Shown: one piece after another, positions 26,882 to 35,511 of the stretch | Layout: each line of letters starts with the position of its first letter | How positions within the stretch are numbered: the first letter of the stretch is position 1 | Origin: Arthrobacter echini | Lineage (GTDB): Bacteria > Actinomycetota > Actinomycetes > Actinomycetales > Micrococcaceae | Direction of reading: 5' to 3' | DNA: 64,000 nucleotides | Assembly (NCBI RefSeq): GCF_008107445.1 | Contig: NZ_VSLD01000001.1 | Coordinates: 682,001 to 746,000 of the forward strand | The notes under the pieces: generated by a model | What the model saw: the letters and a program-made list of their open reading frames with translations, nothing else | The model's database searches: none | Told to the model about the DNA's origin: nothing | Program-made: the position numbers and the translations under genes

Positions 26882-27111
26882 GGTCCGATTCAACCAGATA
26901 CCGTTCGTGACCCTCCGTCATACGGGGCACTCCTTCGCCCTGCCTTCACCTGTTCTTCGGTTTGGACCTACTCTTCGGTGTTCCTTCGCGCATGATTCGA
27001 GGGTACGGCGGGTCCGGGTTGAGCTTCGATGCCCATATTTGATACCAGAAGCACCGGATCCCGCTGGGGGAACCGGGCCCCACCGATCGATCCTCACGAA
27101 AAGGTCTCACC

Positions 27112-27747
27112 ATGGCTCGCATGTCCCGCATCTCGATGAAGTCCACCTCCGGCAAGGTCCTCGCCTCGGTCGCGCTGCTCGGCGTCGCCGCGTCCGTCGC
27201 GGGCCTGGGCACCTACGGTTCGTTCACCTCCACCACCTCCGCCAGCGAGACCGTGAGCGCCGGCACGGTCGACGTCCAGCTCGGTGCTGCAGGAACGGCG
27301 GCCAACCGCCTCACCGTCGCTGCCGTCAACATCGTGCCCGGCGACAGCGTCCAGCGCGTGGCAGCCATCACCAACACGGGCAGCCAGAGCTTCGGCGGCA
27401 TCACCCTGAGCACCGCCCCGGTCGGCTCACCGTCCAAGCTCACCACCGACGCCGTCAACGGCCTCCAGCTCACGGTCGACTCCTGCAGTGTCCCCTGGAC
27501 CGAGACCGGCACCGCGCCCGCCTACACCTACACCTGCGCGGGGACCGTCACGAGCATCCTGCCGAGCCGCGCGATCATCGGCACCGATGTCACACTCCCC
27601 GGCCTCGCCTCGATGGCCCCGGGCAAGGCGGACAACCTGCGCTTCACGTCCACCCTCCCGGTCGCCGCCGACAACACGTTCCAGGGCCTCACGAGCACCG
27701 TGAACTTCACGTTCACCGCCACGCAGCGCGCAGCCACCAGCCGCTAG
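27112..27747 (+). CDS. TasA/camelysin-like exported protein
   Basis: 211 residues, complete copy of the family seen at the left edge of the window. A basic n-region (MARMSRISMKSTSGK) and a 20-residue hydrophobic core precede GTYGSFTSTTSASETVSAGTVDVQLG, matching SipW-processed TasA/CalY proteins (motif GTYxSF near residue 38). The mature part is beta-rich with two Cys (DSCSVPW, YTCAG). Likely a secreted fibre or surface subunit processed by the peptidase at 47490. AAAAGG lies upstream of the ATG. It is followed by a stem-loop and the small partner gene. Confidence 0.8.
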   Translation: MARMSRISMKSTSGKVLASVALLGVAASVAGLGTYGSFTSTTSASETVSAGTVDVQLGAAGTAANRLTVAAVNIVPGDSVQRVAAITNTGSQSFGGITLSTAPVGSPSKLTTDAVNGLQLTVDSCSVPWTETGTAPAYTYTCAGTVTSILPSRAIIGTDVTLPGLASMAPGKADNLRFTSTLPVAADNTFQGLTSTVNFTFTATQRAATSR

Positions 27748-27753
27748 TCCAGG

Positions 27754-27783
27754 AGCGGGAGCCCTCGGCAGAGGGCGCCCGCT
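27754..27783 (+). terminator. Stem-loop between TasA-like gene and small partner (attenuator-like)
   Basis: agcgggagccctc pairs with gagggcgcccgct (one mismatch) around a four-base loop, directly after the TasA-like stop and 35 bp before the next start. There is no clear T-run, so partial termination or mRNA stabilisation, giving unequal expression, is as likely as full termination. Confidence 0.55.
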
Positions 27784-27817
27784 GCCGCATCCTAGTGACC
27801 ACCGAGGGAATCCGACC

Positions 27818-28264
27818 ATGAGCCGACACCATGCAGGCGGAACCACCCGCCTCCCGCGCCGACTGCGGTTCCTCGCGAAGCTGCTGCTCGTCGTCGTCGT
27901 CGTCACCTGGGCACCCACGGTTGCGCAGGCGGCCTTCTCCACCACGGAGGCGGCCGTGGTCTCGGTGGGCACGTACGACGTCCCCGCACCGACCGGCGTC
28001 GACGCCTCACCGAAATGCGCCACGTCCTCACCCCGGTCGGCCACCGTGACGATCAGGAACTTCACCGCTGTGCAGCGCGCGACAGGCTACACCGTGACGC
28101 TCACGGGGCCGAGCGGCAGGGTGCAGTCGGCCGCCCTGGACGCCAAGACGAGGACGACGACGATCTCAGTGTCCTCCTCCACGAACGGCAAGTACCTGCT
28201 CTCCCTCCAGGCCAAGGTGGGAGCGTGGACCGGGGACACCGTGACCTACACCTTCACCTGCTGA
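27818..28264 (+). CDS. Small secreted protein, SipW-substrate-like
   Basis: 148 residues. A basic N-terminus, then LLLVVVVVTWAPTVAQAAFSTTEAAVVSVG, i.e. a signal peptide with the AxFS(T)T pattern typical of SipW substrates after the hydrophobic core. The mature part of about 105 residues resembles one fibronectin-III-like beta-sandwich (ATGYTVTLTGPSG) with two Cys (PKCATSS and the terminal C). Probably a minor or anchoring partner of the TasA-like protein upstream. GAGGGAA precedes the ATG. Confidence 0.65.
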   Translation: MSRHHAGGTTRLPRRLRFLAKLLLVVVVVTWAPTVAQAAFSTTEAAVVSVGTYDVPAPTGVDASPKCATSSPRSATVTIRNFTAVQRATGYTVTLTGPSGRVQSAALDAKTRTTTISVSSSTNGKYLLSLQAKVGAWTGDTVTYTFTC

Positions 28265-28284
28265 CCTGCCCGGTACAAGCGCTC

Positions 28285-28992
28285 TCAGGAAACCGGACCG
28301 GGCACGACGATCCCGTTCTCGTAGGCGAACACCACGGCCTGCACGCGGTCCCGCAGGCCGAGCTTCGTGAGGATCCGGCGGACATGCGTCTTGATGGTGG
28401 CCTCGGACAGGAAGAAGGTCGAAGCGAGTTCGGCGTTGGAGAGGCCTCCGGCAACGGCCTGCAGCACCTCGTTCTCACGCGGCGTCAGTTCGGCGATCCG
28501 CGGATCCCGGACCGTCGCGGTAGCCGGTGGAAGAGAGCGGACGTAGGTCTCGAGCAGTCGCTGGGTGACACGGGGCGCCACGACGGCGTCACCGCTCGCG
28601 ACGACCCGCACCGCATGGACCAGTTCCTGCGGAGCCACGTCCTTCAGGAGGAATGCAGAGGCCCCGGCCTGCAGGCCGGCGAAGGCATACTCGTCCAGAT
28701 CGAACGTGGTCAGGATGATGATGCGCGAGCACGAGCCCGACGCCGTGATCTGCCGGGTGGCCTCGATCCCGTCGCCACGCGGCATCCGTACATCCATGAG
28801 GACGACGTCGGGACAGAGCTGGGCCGAGAGCCTCACCGCCTCGTCGCCGGTGGACGCCTCGCCTGCGATCTCCAGATCGGACTCGCCCTCGAGGATGAGC
28901 CTGAAGCCCATCCTCAGCAGCGGCTGGTCGTCAGCGAGCAGAACCCTGATCGGCGTATCCGGGCCGGACTGCATGGTCTCCTGCGTGGTCAT
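28285..28992 (-). CDS. NarL/LuxR-type response regulator
   Basis: 235 residues. The REC domain spans residues 15-130 (VLLADDQPLLRMG, phosphoacceptor Asp in VVLMDVRMP, KDV). The C-terminal LuxR helix-turn-helix has LTPRENEVLQAVAGGLSNAELA. It is the partner of the overlapping histidine kinase. Start ATG 28992 is 62 bp inside the kinase gene; ATG 28974 with AGGAG just upstream is an alternative. It likely controls the ABC exporter encoded immediately upstream in the same operon. Confidence 0.92.
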   Translation of the reverse strand: MTTQETMQSGPDTPIRVLLADDQPLLRMGFRLILEGESDLEIAGEASTGDEAVRLSAQLCPDVVLMDVRMPRGDGIEATRQITASGSCSRIIILTTFDLDEYAFAGLQAGASAFLLKDVAPQELVHAVRVVASGDAVVAPRVTQRLLETYVRSLPPATATVRDPRIAELTPRENEVLQAVAGGLSNAELASTFFLSEATIKTHVRRILTKLGLRDRVQAVVFAYENGIVVPGPVS

Positions 28993-30250
28993 CTTTCTCG
29001 TTCCCCCGTTGGTTCCCCGACTCGCCGTCGGGGATTGTCAGCTGAACATCCACCACCCAGCCCCCGGACGGCCGGCGGCCGCACTCCACGGAGCCCGCGT
29101 AGATCGCTGCGCGTTCGCGCATGCCCTCGAGTCCCTGACCGGAGCCGAACGAGGCGACCGGCTCCATGGGGCTTCCGCCGTCGTCCGCGATGCGCAGCGT
29201 GACCGCCCGCCCGGTCCTCGTGATCCGGATGTCCACCAGCGTAACGCCCTTGCCATAGCGCAGGACGTTGGTGAGCGACTCCTGCAGGATCCGATAGATG
29301 GTGAGCTGGAAGGCTGGATCCTCGGGCAGGAGCGGACCGCTGGTGGTCACCCGCAGCGGTAGACCTGCCGCCCTGAAGCCGTCGAGGAGCTGGGTCACGG
29401 AACTCGACGCCGGCAGTGGTGCCGGTGCGTCGACGTCCGCCCGCAGCAGCCCGAGTACGCGGCGCATGTCCGCGAGCGCGGTCCGGCCGGCGGCGGAGAG
29501 CTCCCCCAGCACGGCCTCGGCACGTGTCGGATCGCGCTTCATGACGACGGCTGCGCCGTCCGACAGGGCCACCATGACCGTGAGTGAGTGGGCGACGACA
29601 TCGTGCATCTCCCGGGCGATCCTGGTGCGCTCGCTTGCGGAGGCCAGCTCCGCGTTGCGTGCCGCCCAGTCACGCAGCTCCCGCTCGTGCTCGCGATCGC
29701 GCCGCACGGTGATCCCGATCCCGGCCGCCGCGGCGAGGATCATCACCACGAAACCGGCGAGCAGCCAGCTGACCCAGGGTGCCTCGGCGAACGCGGTGGC
29801 AGGCAGGAGCAGAACAGCGGCGAGGGACAGTGCCGCGGCGGCAACGGATGCAGCGAACGCTCGGCGCAGCGGGTAGGCCGTGGCCACGGAGTACAGGGCG
29901 AAGGCCGTGGCCGCGCCACTGCTACCCACACCCTCGGTGAGGAAGCTCAGCGGCAGATCGAGGACGGCGACGAACGCCAGCACCGCCAGCGGCCTCGACC
30001 GGCGGAACGCCAGGGCGCTCCCGGCCAGGACGACGCCCGCGAGAGCCAGCCAGGTCCCCTCGTCGGCCGCCATGAAGAGGGCGTCGGGGAGGGTCAGGAC
30101 CAGGAAGGCAAGGATGACGACGGCGTCCATCGCGCGGGGGCGCGTGCGGAAGTACCTCCGGACAGGCCCCAGCCGGCGCGCATTGAGCTCGGTGAAGGAG
30201 ACCGCGCCCGTTCGCACGGTCGTCCCCGTCACCGGGGGTCTCTCATCCAC
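28931..30250 (-). CDS. Sensor histidine kinase (HisKA_3 type)
   Basis: 439 residues with about five to six N-terminal membrane helices and no large extracellular sensor domain. The phosphoacceptor His is in REMHDVVAHSL, and the HATPase domain has a DNVL-like ESLTNVLRYG and GSGQGLEGMRERA. This intramembrane-sensing type often detects envelope stress or the associated transporter. GTG start. Order in operon: ABC ATPase, permease, kinase, regulator. Confidence 0.92.
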   Translation of the reverse strand: MDERPPVTGTTVRTGAVSFTELNARRLGPVRRYFRTRPRAMDAVVILAFLVLTLPDALFMAADEGTWLALAGVVLAGSALAFRRSRPLAVLAFVAVLDLPLSFLTEGVGSSGAATAFALYSVATAYPLRRAFAASVAAAALSLAAVLLLPATAFAEAPWVSWLLAGFVVMILAAAAGIGITVRRDREHERELRDWAARNAELASASERTRIAREMHDVVAHSLTVMVALSDGAAVVMKRDPTRAEAVLGELSAAGRTALADMRRVLGLLRADVDAPAPLPASSSVTQLLDGFRAAGLPLRVTTSGPLLPEDPAFQLTIYRILQESLTNVLRYGKGVTLVDIRITRTGRAVTLRIADDGGSPMEPVASFGSGQGLEGMRERAAIYAGSVECGRRPSGGWVVDVQLTIPDGESGNQRGNEKDDHAGDHAVRPGYADQGSAR

Positions 30251-30269
30251 GGGACCGGCTCACGAGCGC

Positions 30270-31157
30270 CTAGACGTCCCGCTTCTTCGCGACGAGCAGC
30301 GCCACGAGCAGAAGACCCAGCGCCCATGCCCCCATCACGAGACCACCCTCCCACTGGGTGAGGTCGTCCTCAAGGGTCGTGATGCTCACCATCTGGTTCC
30401 CTGCGTCGCCGGGCAGGAAGCGTGCCGCCTTCGGGATCCAGTCGGCCAGACCCGAGAGCAGCTGGACGATCAGGGGCAACACGAAGAAGATGCCGACGGC
30501 CGTGACGACGCCTCCGGCCGTGTTTCGGAGCAGGATCCCGATGGCCATGGAGATGATGGCCACGAGCGCAAGAAAGGTGCCGGTGTTGAGGATGCTCTGG
30601 AACACGCCGTCCTCCGTGATCGCGAAGTCGATGTCCTCACCGCGCAGGATCGGCTGGGCGACCAGATAGGAGATCAGGGCGCTGCCGAGACCCACGGCGA
30701 ACGCGACGACGGCGACCACGAGGGTCTTCGCGAGGAGGGCCGGCGTGCGCTTGGGCACGGCCACCATGGTGGACCGGATCATGCCGGTGGTCCACTCGGA
30801 CGCGATCAGCACTACCGCCAACGCGGCGATGAGCAGCTGACCGAAGATCAGGCCGGACGAGGGCACTGAGAGCGCCGCGAAGCCCGGGCTTCCCGGTCCC
30901 TCGGCGGGGGCCTGGAACTCGGCCGGGAAGTCCGGATCGCTGAGTGCCTCGGCGGAGATGGACTGGCTCCACGCGAAGAGCGCCGCGAGACCCACCATCA
31001 CCACGACCGTGGAGATGATGAGGATGACGGTCGAGGGGACAGTGGTGACCTTGATCCACTCGGACTTCAGCACCCGGCCGAAGGTGACGCCCGGTCCGGA
31101 GGTACGTGGTCGTTGCGAGCGTCGCTCGGCGGGGACAGGCTGGGTCGATGTCGCCAT
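30270..31157 (-). CDS. ABC-2 type transporter permease
   Basis: 295 residues with a cytoplasmic N-terminus of about 35 residues, one helix near 38-62, an extracytoplasmic loop and five further helices, as in BcrB/NatB-like permeases. It begins two bases after the stop of the ATPase gene, showing a common complex. Likely exports peptides or lipophilic compounds. Encoded upstream of the kinase/regulator pair that may sense the same compound. Confidence 0.88.
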   Translation of the reverse strand: MATSTQPVPAERRSQRPRTSGPGVTFGRVLKSEWIKVTTVPSTVILIISTVVVMVGLAALFAWSQSISAEALSDPDFPAEFQAPAEGPGSPGFAALSVPSSGLIFGQLLIAALAVVLIASEWTTGMIRSTMVAVPKRTPALLAKTLVVAVVAFAVGLGSALISYLVAQPILRGEDIDFAITEDGVFQSILNTGTFLALVAIISMAIGILLRNTAGGVVTAVGIFFVLPLIVQLLSGLADWIPKAARFLPGDAGNQMVSITTLEDDLTQWEGGLVMGAWALGLLLVALLVAKKRDV

Positions 31158-31159
31158 GA

Positions 31160-32149
31160 TCAGCGTCCTTTCTCTGCTGTGGGAGCAATCTGAGCATCAT
31201 CCCGATGGACAGCGCCCTGCCCGCCGGAGGTCTGATCTGCAGCCGGATTCCCGGAGTGGTACTCGACCTCGCCCTGGGTGAGCTGCATGTAGGCGTCCTC
31301 CAGGGAGACCTGGATGGGTGTCAGCTCGTAGACCAGGACCCTCTCACGCAGCGCGATCTCGGCGATACGGCGCGGCTCCACCCCGGTGATCTCGATCAGT
31401 TCGGGTTCGAGGACCTGGGAGGTCACACCGTCCCCGGCAAGGCTGCCGAGCAGATCCTGCGGACGATCGGCGCGTACGCGCACCCGCACCCTGCCCTGGC
31501 CGTCGATGATCGACTGGATGGGGGCGTCGGCGATGATGCGTCCGCGACCGATGACGATCAGGTGATCCGCTGTCTGTGCCATCTCCGACATGAGGTGCGA
31601 GGACAGGAAAACCGTGCGGCCCTCCGAGGCGAGACCCTTGGCGAGGTGCCGGACCCACTGCACGCCCTCGGGATCGAGGCCGTTGACCGGCTCGTCGAGG
31701 ATCACGGTGTGGGGGTCTCCCAGCAGCGCGGCGGCGATGCCCAGGCGCTGGCCCATCCCGAGGGAGAAGCCGCCCACCCGCTTCTTCGCCACAGGACCCA
31801 GGCCCGTGAGATCGATGACCTCCTTGACGCGGCTGTTCGGGATGCCGTGCGTGGCGGCCATGGCGCGGAGGTGGTTGTAGGCCGAGCGCTTCGTGTGGAC
31901 GGCCTTGGCGTCCAGCAGCGCTCCCACCTCGCGCAGGGGCGCCCGGTGCGTCGCATAGCGCGCACCGTTCACCGTGACATGGCCGCCGCTGGGGCTGTCG
32001 AGGCCGACGATCATGCGCATGGTCGTGGACTTGCCCGCACCGTTCGGGCCGAGGAAACCTGTCACCTTCCCGGGCTGCACGGTGAATGAGACGGCGTCCA
32101 CGGCTGTTTTCGCGCCGTACCGTTTGGACAGGGCCTGGGCCTCGATCAT
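31160..32149 (-). CDS. ABC transporter ATP-binding protein (BcrA-like)
   Basis: 329 residues from ATG 32149 with AAGGAACG upstream. Walker A GPNGAGKST (about 37-45), signature FSLGMGQRLG (LSGGQ variant typical of BcrA/DrrA groups), Walker B VILDEPVNGLDPEG and H-loop SSHL are all present. A C-terminal regulatory domain of about 110 residues follows, ending in a disordered Gln/Gly-rich tail. An open frame continues upstream to 33079, but it lies antisense-like over the next gene and has no start signal. Confidence 0.9.
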   Translation of the reverse strand: MIEAQALSKRYGAKTAVDAVSFTVQPGKVTGFLGPNGAGKSTTMRMIVGLDSPSGGHVTVNGARYATHRAPLREVGALLDAKAVHTKRSAYNHLRAMAATHGIPNSRVKEVIDLTGLGPVAKKRVGGFSLGMGQRLGIAAALLGDPHTVILDEPVNGLDPEGVQWVRHLAKGLASEGRTVFLSSHLMSEMAQTADHLIVIGRGRIIADAPIQSIIDGQGRVRVRVRADRPQDLLGSLAGDGVTSQVLEPELIEITGVEPRRIAEIALRERVLVYELTPIQVSLEDAYMQLTQGEVEYHSGNPAADQTSGGQGAVHRDDAQIAPTAEKGR

Positions 32150-32295
32150 GGGACGTTCCTTCGGGTCGGCGGCACGCGGGGTCTCCCGCTGATACACGTA
32201 CTCCGTCCACAGTAGGCCCGGGACTGCCGGCGGCAACCGGCCCCGGGGATGATCTCGGTGTGCGTCGACATACCTCTTTCGGAGGACGACGGACG

Positions 32296-33168
32296 TCATC
32301 TCGAGCTGATCGAGGCGAACTTCCGGATGCACAGGGGCACGAAGACGACCAGCAGCACGACGATGCCCACCAGGACCGTCGGCAGGGCGTTCTGCATGGG
32401 CCAGGCCTCGGGCGCGGGGACGGAGCCCGTATTGCCGAACAGTTCGCGTACCGCCTGTACGAGCGCCGAGACCGGATTCCAGTTGGCGAAGGTCTCCAGT
32501 GGACCCGGTAGATTCTGCGGCTGCACGAACGCGTTCGAAATGAACGTCAGCGGGAACAGGATCATGAAGGACGCGTTGTTGATGACCTCCGGCGACTTCA
32601 CCGACATGCCCAGCAGCGCCATGACCCAGCTGAAGGCGTAGGAGAACAGCAGCAGGAGCCCGACGCCGGCGAGCGCGCTTCCCGCGTCGGTGGTGACGCG
32701 CCACCCCACCAGGAACCCGGTGCCCATCATGATGACCACCGAGAGCGTGTTGAGGACGAGATCGCTGTTGGTGCGCCCGATCAGGACCGCCGAGGAGCTC
32801 ATGGGTAGCGTCCTGAAGCGGTCGATGATGCCGTCCTTCAGATCCTGGGCCATCGCCGACCCCGAGAACGTGGAGCCGAAGATCACGGTCTGGGCGAAAA
32901 TCCCTGCCATGAGGTACTGCGTGTAGTCGCTCCCCTCCACCTCGATGGACCCACCGTAGATCTGGCTGAAGAGCAGCACGAACATGATCGGCTGGAGCAC
33001 CGCGAAGACCAGCATGTCGGGTGAGCGCTTGAGCTTCGTGAGATTGCGCCGGGTGACGATCCACCCGTCGGAGAACCACAGGGCCAGAGGTGCCTCGGTG
33101 GTCCGATCCTCCAACACGGCGTTCTGCCCGTGCCGTGGTCGCCGGTCCTTCGGGGTCACGACGCTCAT
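32296..33168 (-). CDS. ABC-2 permease, DrrB-like
   Basis: 290 residues with six membrane helices and the DrrB-like motif FGSTFSGSAMAQDLKDGIIDRFRTLPMS (core DGIIDRFRTLPMS). This EAA-like loop contacts the ATPase. ATGA-type overlap with the upstream DrrA-like gene shows translational coupling. Together they form an exporter resembling daunorubicin-resistance transporters; the natural substrate is unknown, and no biosynthetic cluster is nearby. Confidence 0.92.
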   Translation of the reverse strand: MSVVTPKDRRPRHGQNAVLEDRTTEAPLALWFSDGWIVTRRNLTKLKRSPDMLVFAVLQPIMFVLLFSQIYGGSIEVEGSDYTQYLMAGIFAQTVIFGSTFSGSAMAQDLKDGIIDRFRTLPMSSSAVLIGRTNSDLVLNTLSVVIMMGTGFLVGWRVTTDAGSALAGVGLLLLFSYAFSWVMALLGMSVKSPEVINNASFMILFPLTFISNAFVQPQNLPGPLETFANWNPVSALVQAVRELFGNTGSVPAPEAWPMQNALPTVLVGIVVLLVVFVPLCIRKFASISSR

Positions 33169-34163
33169 GCCGCAGCTTCCTTACCTGGAGTGCTGTCCGA
33201 GCTGTCCGTGCCGTCCTCGGCGCGCCGGCCGGTGAGCGTCAGGAAGACGTCGTCGAGGCTCGGGCGCCGCATACCGGCGTCGTGCAGTGCGATGCCCGCT
33301 TCTTCGAGATCCGCCAGGATGAGCTGCAGCGCCCGCGGGCCGTCACTCACGGTCACCTCGATGCTGCGGCCGTCGTCGCCCGTCACCGGCTCGCCGTCGC
33401 CGTACCGACCCAGCACGGCGCGGGCCGTCGGGGCGTCCGCCTGCTCCAGGAGCGACACCGAGGCACGGTGCCCGCCGATCTGCGCCTTGAGTTCGTCCGA
33501 GGTGCCCTCGGCGATGGCCCTGCCGCCGTCGATCACCACGATGTCGTCGGAGAGCTGGTCGGCCTCCTCCAGGTACTGCGTGGTCAGGAGCAGTGTGGTC
33601 CCGTCGCGGACGAGCTCCTTGATGATGCCCCAGAGGGAGATCCGGCTCCTCGGGTCGAGTCCCGTGGTCGGTTCGTCCAGGAAGAGGATCTTCGGCCTGA
33701 TGACGAGCGCACCCGCCAGGTCGATGCGCCGCCGCATGCCTCCCGAGAAGCCCTTCACCGGGCGGTTGCCGGCTTCCGTGAGCTCGAACTGGTCGATCAG
33801 CTCCTGTGCCCGCCGCCGCGAGGCGCTCGCTCCGAGGTGGTACAGCCGCCCCACCATGTCGAGATTCTCGAAACCCGTCAGATTCTCGTCCACGGCCGAG
33901 TACTGGCCGGAGACGCCGATGATCCGGCGGACCGCCTTCGGGTCGCGCAGCACGTCGAGGCCGTCCACCCGAGCGGTCCCTGCAGTCGGCTGGATGAGCG
34001 TGGTCAGGATCTTCACCACGGTGGTCTTGCCCGCTCCGTTGGGACCCAGCAGCGCCTTGACCGTGCCTTCGGGCACGGAGAGATCCATGCCGTCGAGTGC
34101 ATGGACAGGCCCGCTCTTGGTGGAATAGGTCTTCTCCAGACCTGCTGCCTCGATGATTGCCAT
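33165..34163 (-). CDS. ABC transporter ATP-binding protein, DrrA-like
   Basis: 332 residues. Walker A GPNGAGKTT, Q-loop VSGQYSAVDENLTG, signature FSGGMRRRID, Walker B ILFLDEPTTGLDP and H-loop TTQYLEE follow the DrrA pattern, and the C-terminal domain ends with SLDDVFLTLTG, the conserved DrrA tail motif. The start ATG 34163 follows TACCCT by six bases, a leaderless arrangement. Confidence 0.94.
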   Translation of the reverse strand: MAIIEAAGLEKTYSTKSGPVHALDGMDLSVPEGTVKALLGPNGAGKTTVVKILTTLIQPTAGTARVDGLDVLRDPKAVRRIIGVSGQYSAVDENLTGFENLDMVGRLYHLGASASRRRAQELIDQFELTEAGNRPVKGFSGGMRRRIDLAGALVIRPKILFLDEPTTGLDPRSRISLWGIIKELVRDGTTLLLTTQYLEEADQLSDDIVVIDGGRAIAEGTSDELKAQIGGHRASVSLLEQADAPTARAVLGRYGDGEPVTGDDGRSIEVTVSDGPRALQLILADLEEAGIALHDAGMRRPSLDDVFLTLTGRRAEDGTDSSDSTPGKEAAA

Positions 34164-34169
34164 GTGTCA

Positions 34170-34175
34170 AGGGTA
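34170..34175 (-). promoter_or_regulatory. -10 element TACCCT of the DrrAB-like operon
   Basis: TANNNT hexamer six bases before ATG 34163. A partial TTGACA lies between it and the start codon, so only the -10 is assigned. Confidence 0.45.
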
Positions 34176-34196
34176 GAACTGCTGGGCGTTCCGGAC

Positions 34197-35405
34197 CTAG
34201 GGATTCCGGTCGGGAATCCCGGGCAGCGAATCGACGGAGCGCGGCGGACGCTCGCGGGCCGCGGGGGCGACGATGAAGGAGGCGAGGACCGCGACACCGA
34301 CCGCCAGGAGAGCCGTTCGGATGCCTACGAGGTCGCCGAGGAAGCCCAGGAGCGGGGGCCCGGCGAGGAACGCGGTGTAACCGACCGTGGAGACGACCGA
34401 GACACGTGCGGCGGCACGCTCGGGATCGTCGGCTGCTGCCGACATGCCCATGGGGAAGCCGAGCGCCGCGCCCGCGCCCCAGAGGATCGCGCCGACGGCG
34501 GCCAAGGGGACGGTGGGCGCGACGACGAACAGGACGAGTCCCACGAGGGAGGAGCCCAGGCTTGCCTGGAGGACGCGGACGCGGCCGAAGTGGTCGATCA
34601 CGGCGCCGCCCACGAAACGCACCAGGGTCATTGCCGCGACGAAGACGGCGAACATGATGGCGCCTGCACTCTCCGTGGTGCCCAGACCGTCCACACTCGC
34701 CTTCGCCACCCAGTCGTTGGCCGCACCCTCGGTGAGTGCCGCGCCCAGCACCACGAGGCCCAGCAACAGGGTGCGGGATTCTCCCCAGGCACCCAGGCCG
34801 CCGGTGGACTCCGGCGTCGAGGAGGGACGATCCGTGGTCCGCTCGGGCAGGAAGGACCGCGGGACCCAGAGCGAGACGGTGACGCTGAGAGCGGCGACGA
34901 CGACCAGATGCGCGGAGAAGGAGATATCCAGTGCCGACAGACCGGCTCCGACCAGCGCCCCCGCGAAGGCGCCGCCACTGAAGGCCGCGTGGAACCGCGG
35001 CATGATGGTCCTGTTCAGGGCCCGCTCCACCGCGGCCCCCTCGATGTTCTGTCCCACGTCCCACAGGGCTACCCCGCAGCCGAACAGGAACAGTCCCGCC
35101 GCTGCCACCGGCACGGAGACCAGCGCGAGGCCCAGGGCCACCGCACCTGCACCGAGTGCCGCCACGGTGCCCCCGGTGCGCACCGTATTGGCGGTGCCGA
35201 AGCGTTCGGCGATGAGGCCCGCGACGGGGAGGGAGATGACCGAGCCGATGGCGGCCACCAGGAGCAGTCCCCCGGTCTGGCCGGAACTCAGTCCCAGGGT
35301 TCCCGACGCCGCGGGGATCCGTGAGGCCCAGCTCGCGAAGACCAGTCCGTTGAGGCCGAAGATGACATAGGTGGCGATCGTGGCGGCATGGACGGCTGGT
35401 TTCAC
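34197..35405 (-). CDS. MFS transporter
   Basis: 402 residues with twelve hydrophobic segments and the FPMGMSAAADDP and GFLGDLVGIR loops that fit MFS major-facilitator signatures (family resembling YfkF/FucP-like sugar or drug carriers). Substrate not evident. The GTG start is six bases from TACGGT with no spacing for a ribosome-binding site. Upstream lies a 13-bp inverted repeat (35435-35480). Confidence 0.88.
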   Translation of the reverse strand: MKPAVHAATIATYVIFGLNGLVFASWASRIPAASGTLGLSSGQTGGLLLVAAIGSVISLPVAGLIAERFGTANTVRTGGTVAALGAGAVALGLALVSVPVAAAGLFLFGCGVALWDVGQNIEGAAVERALNRTIMPRFHAAFSGGAFAGALVGAGLSALDISFSAHLVVVAALSVTVSLWVPRSFLPERTTDRPSSTPESTGGLGAWGESRTLLLGLVVLGAALTEGAANDWVAKASVDGLGTTESAGAIMFAVFVAAMTLVRFVGGAVIDHFGRVRVLQASLGSSLVGLVLFVVAPTVPLAAVGAILWGAGAALGFPMGMSAAADDPERAAARVSVVSTVGYTAFLAGPPLLGFLGDLVGIRTALLAVGVAVLASFIVAPAARERPPRSVDSLPGIPDRNP

Positions 35406-35411
35406 TCCTCA

Positions 35412-35417
35412 ACCGTA
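35412..35417 (-). promoter_or_regulatory. -10 element TACGGT of the MFS gene
   Basis: TANNNT hexamer six bases before GTG 35405, leaderless pattern. Confidence 0.45.
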
Positions 35418-35434
35418 GGCTGGCGGCGGCGCGG

Positions 35435-35498
35435 TCCCCAATCGGTGACGTTCCCGACAGAGTTGTCCACCGATTGGGGATAACCCTGTGGACAGGGT
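35435..35498. promoter_or_regulatory. 13-bp inverted repeat plus adjacent 7-bp palindrome
   Basis: tccccaatcggtg (35435-35447) and caccgattgggga (35468-35480) form a perfect inverted repeat with a 20-base loop. Immediately next is accctgtggacagggt (35483-35498), two perfect 7-bp arms. They lie between the end of the ABC-F gene and the start of the MFS gene. They could be the ABC-F terminator, an operator of the MFS promoter, or both; DnaA-box-like TGTCCACA sequences are embedded. Confidence 0.55.
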
Positions 35499-35511
35499 GT
35501 GGACGGCAGGA

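Noticed and set aside
26859-27821. 320-codon open frame on the plus strand over the TasA-like gene
   Set aside because: Different frame from the TasA-like gene, which has a ribosome-binding site, signal peptide and a paralogue.
32150-33079. Upstream extension of the ABC ATPase to 33079
   Set aside because: It overlaps the DrrB-like permease in another frame and has no ABC features before ATG 32149.
33090-35324. 744-codon open frame on the plus strand
   Set aside because: It runs antisense over the DrrA-like and MFS genes, which have clear motifs; long antisense open frames are expected at this GC content. Composition is Arg/His/Gln-rich and no start signal is seen.
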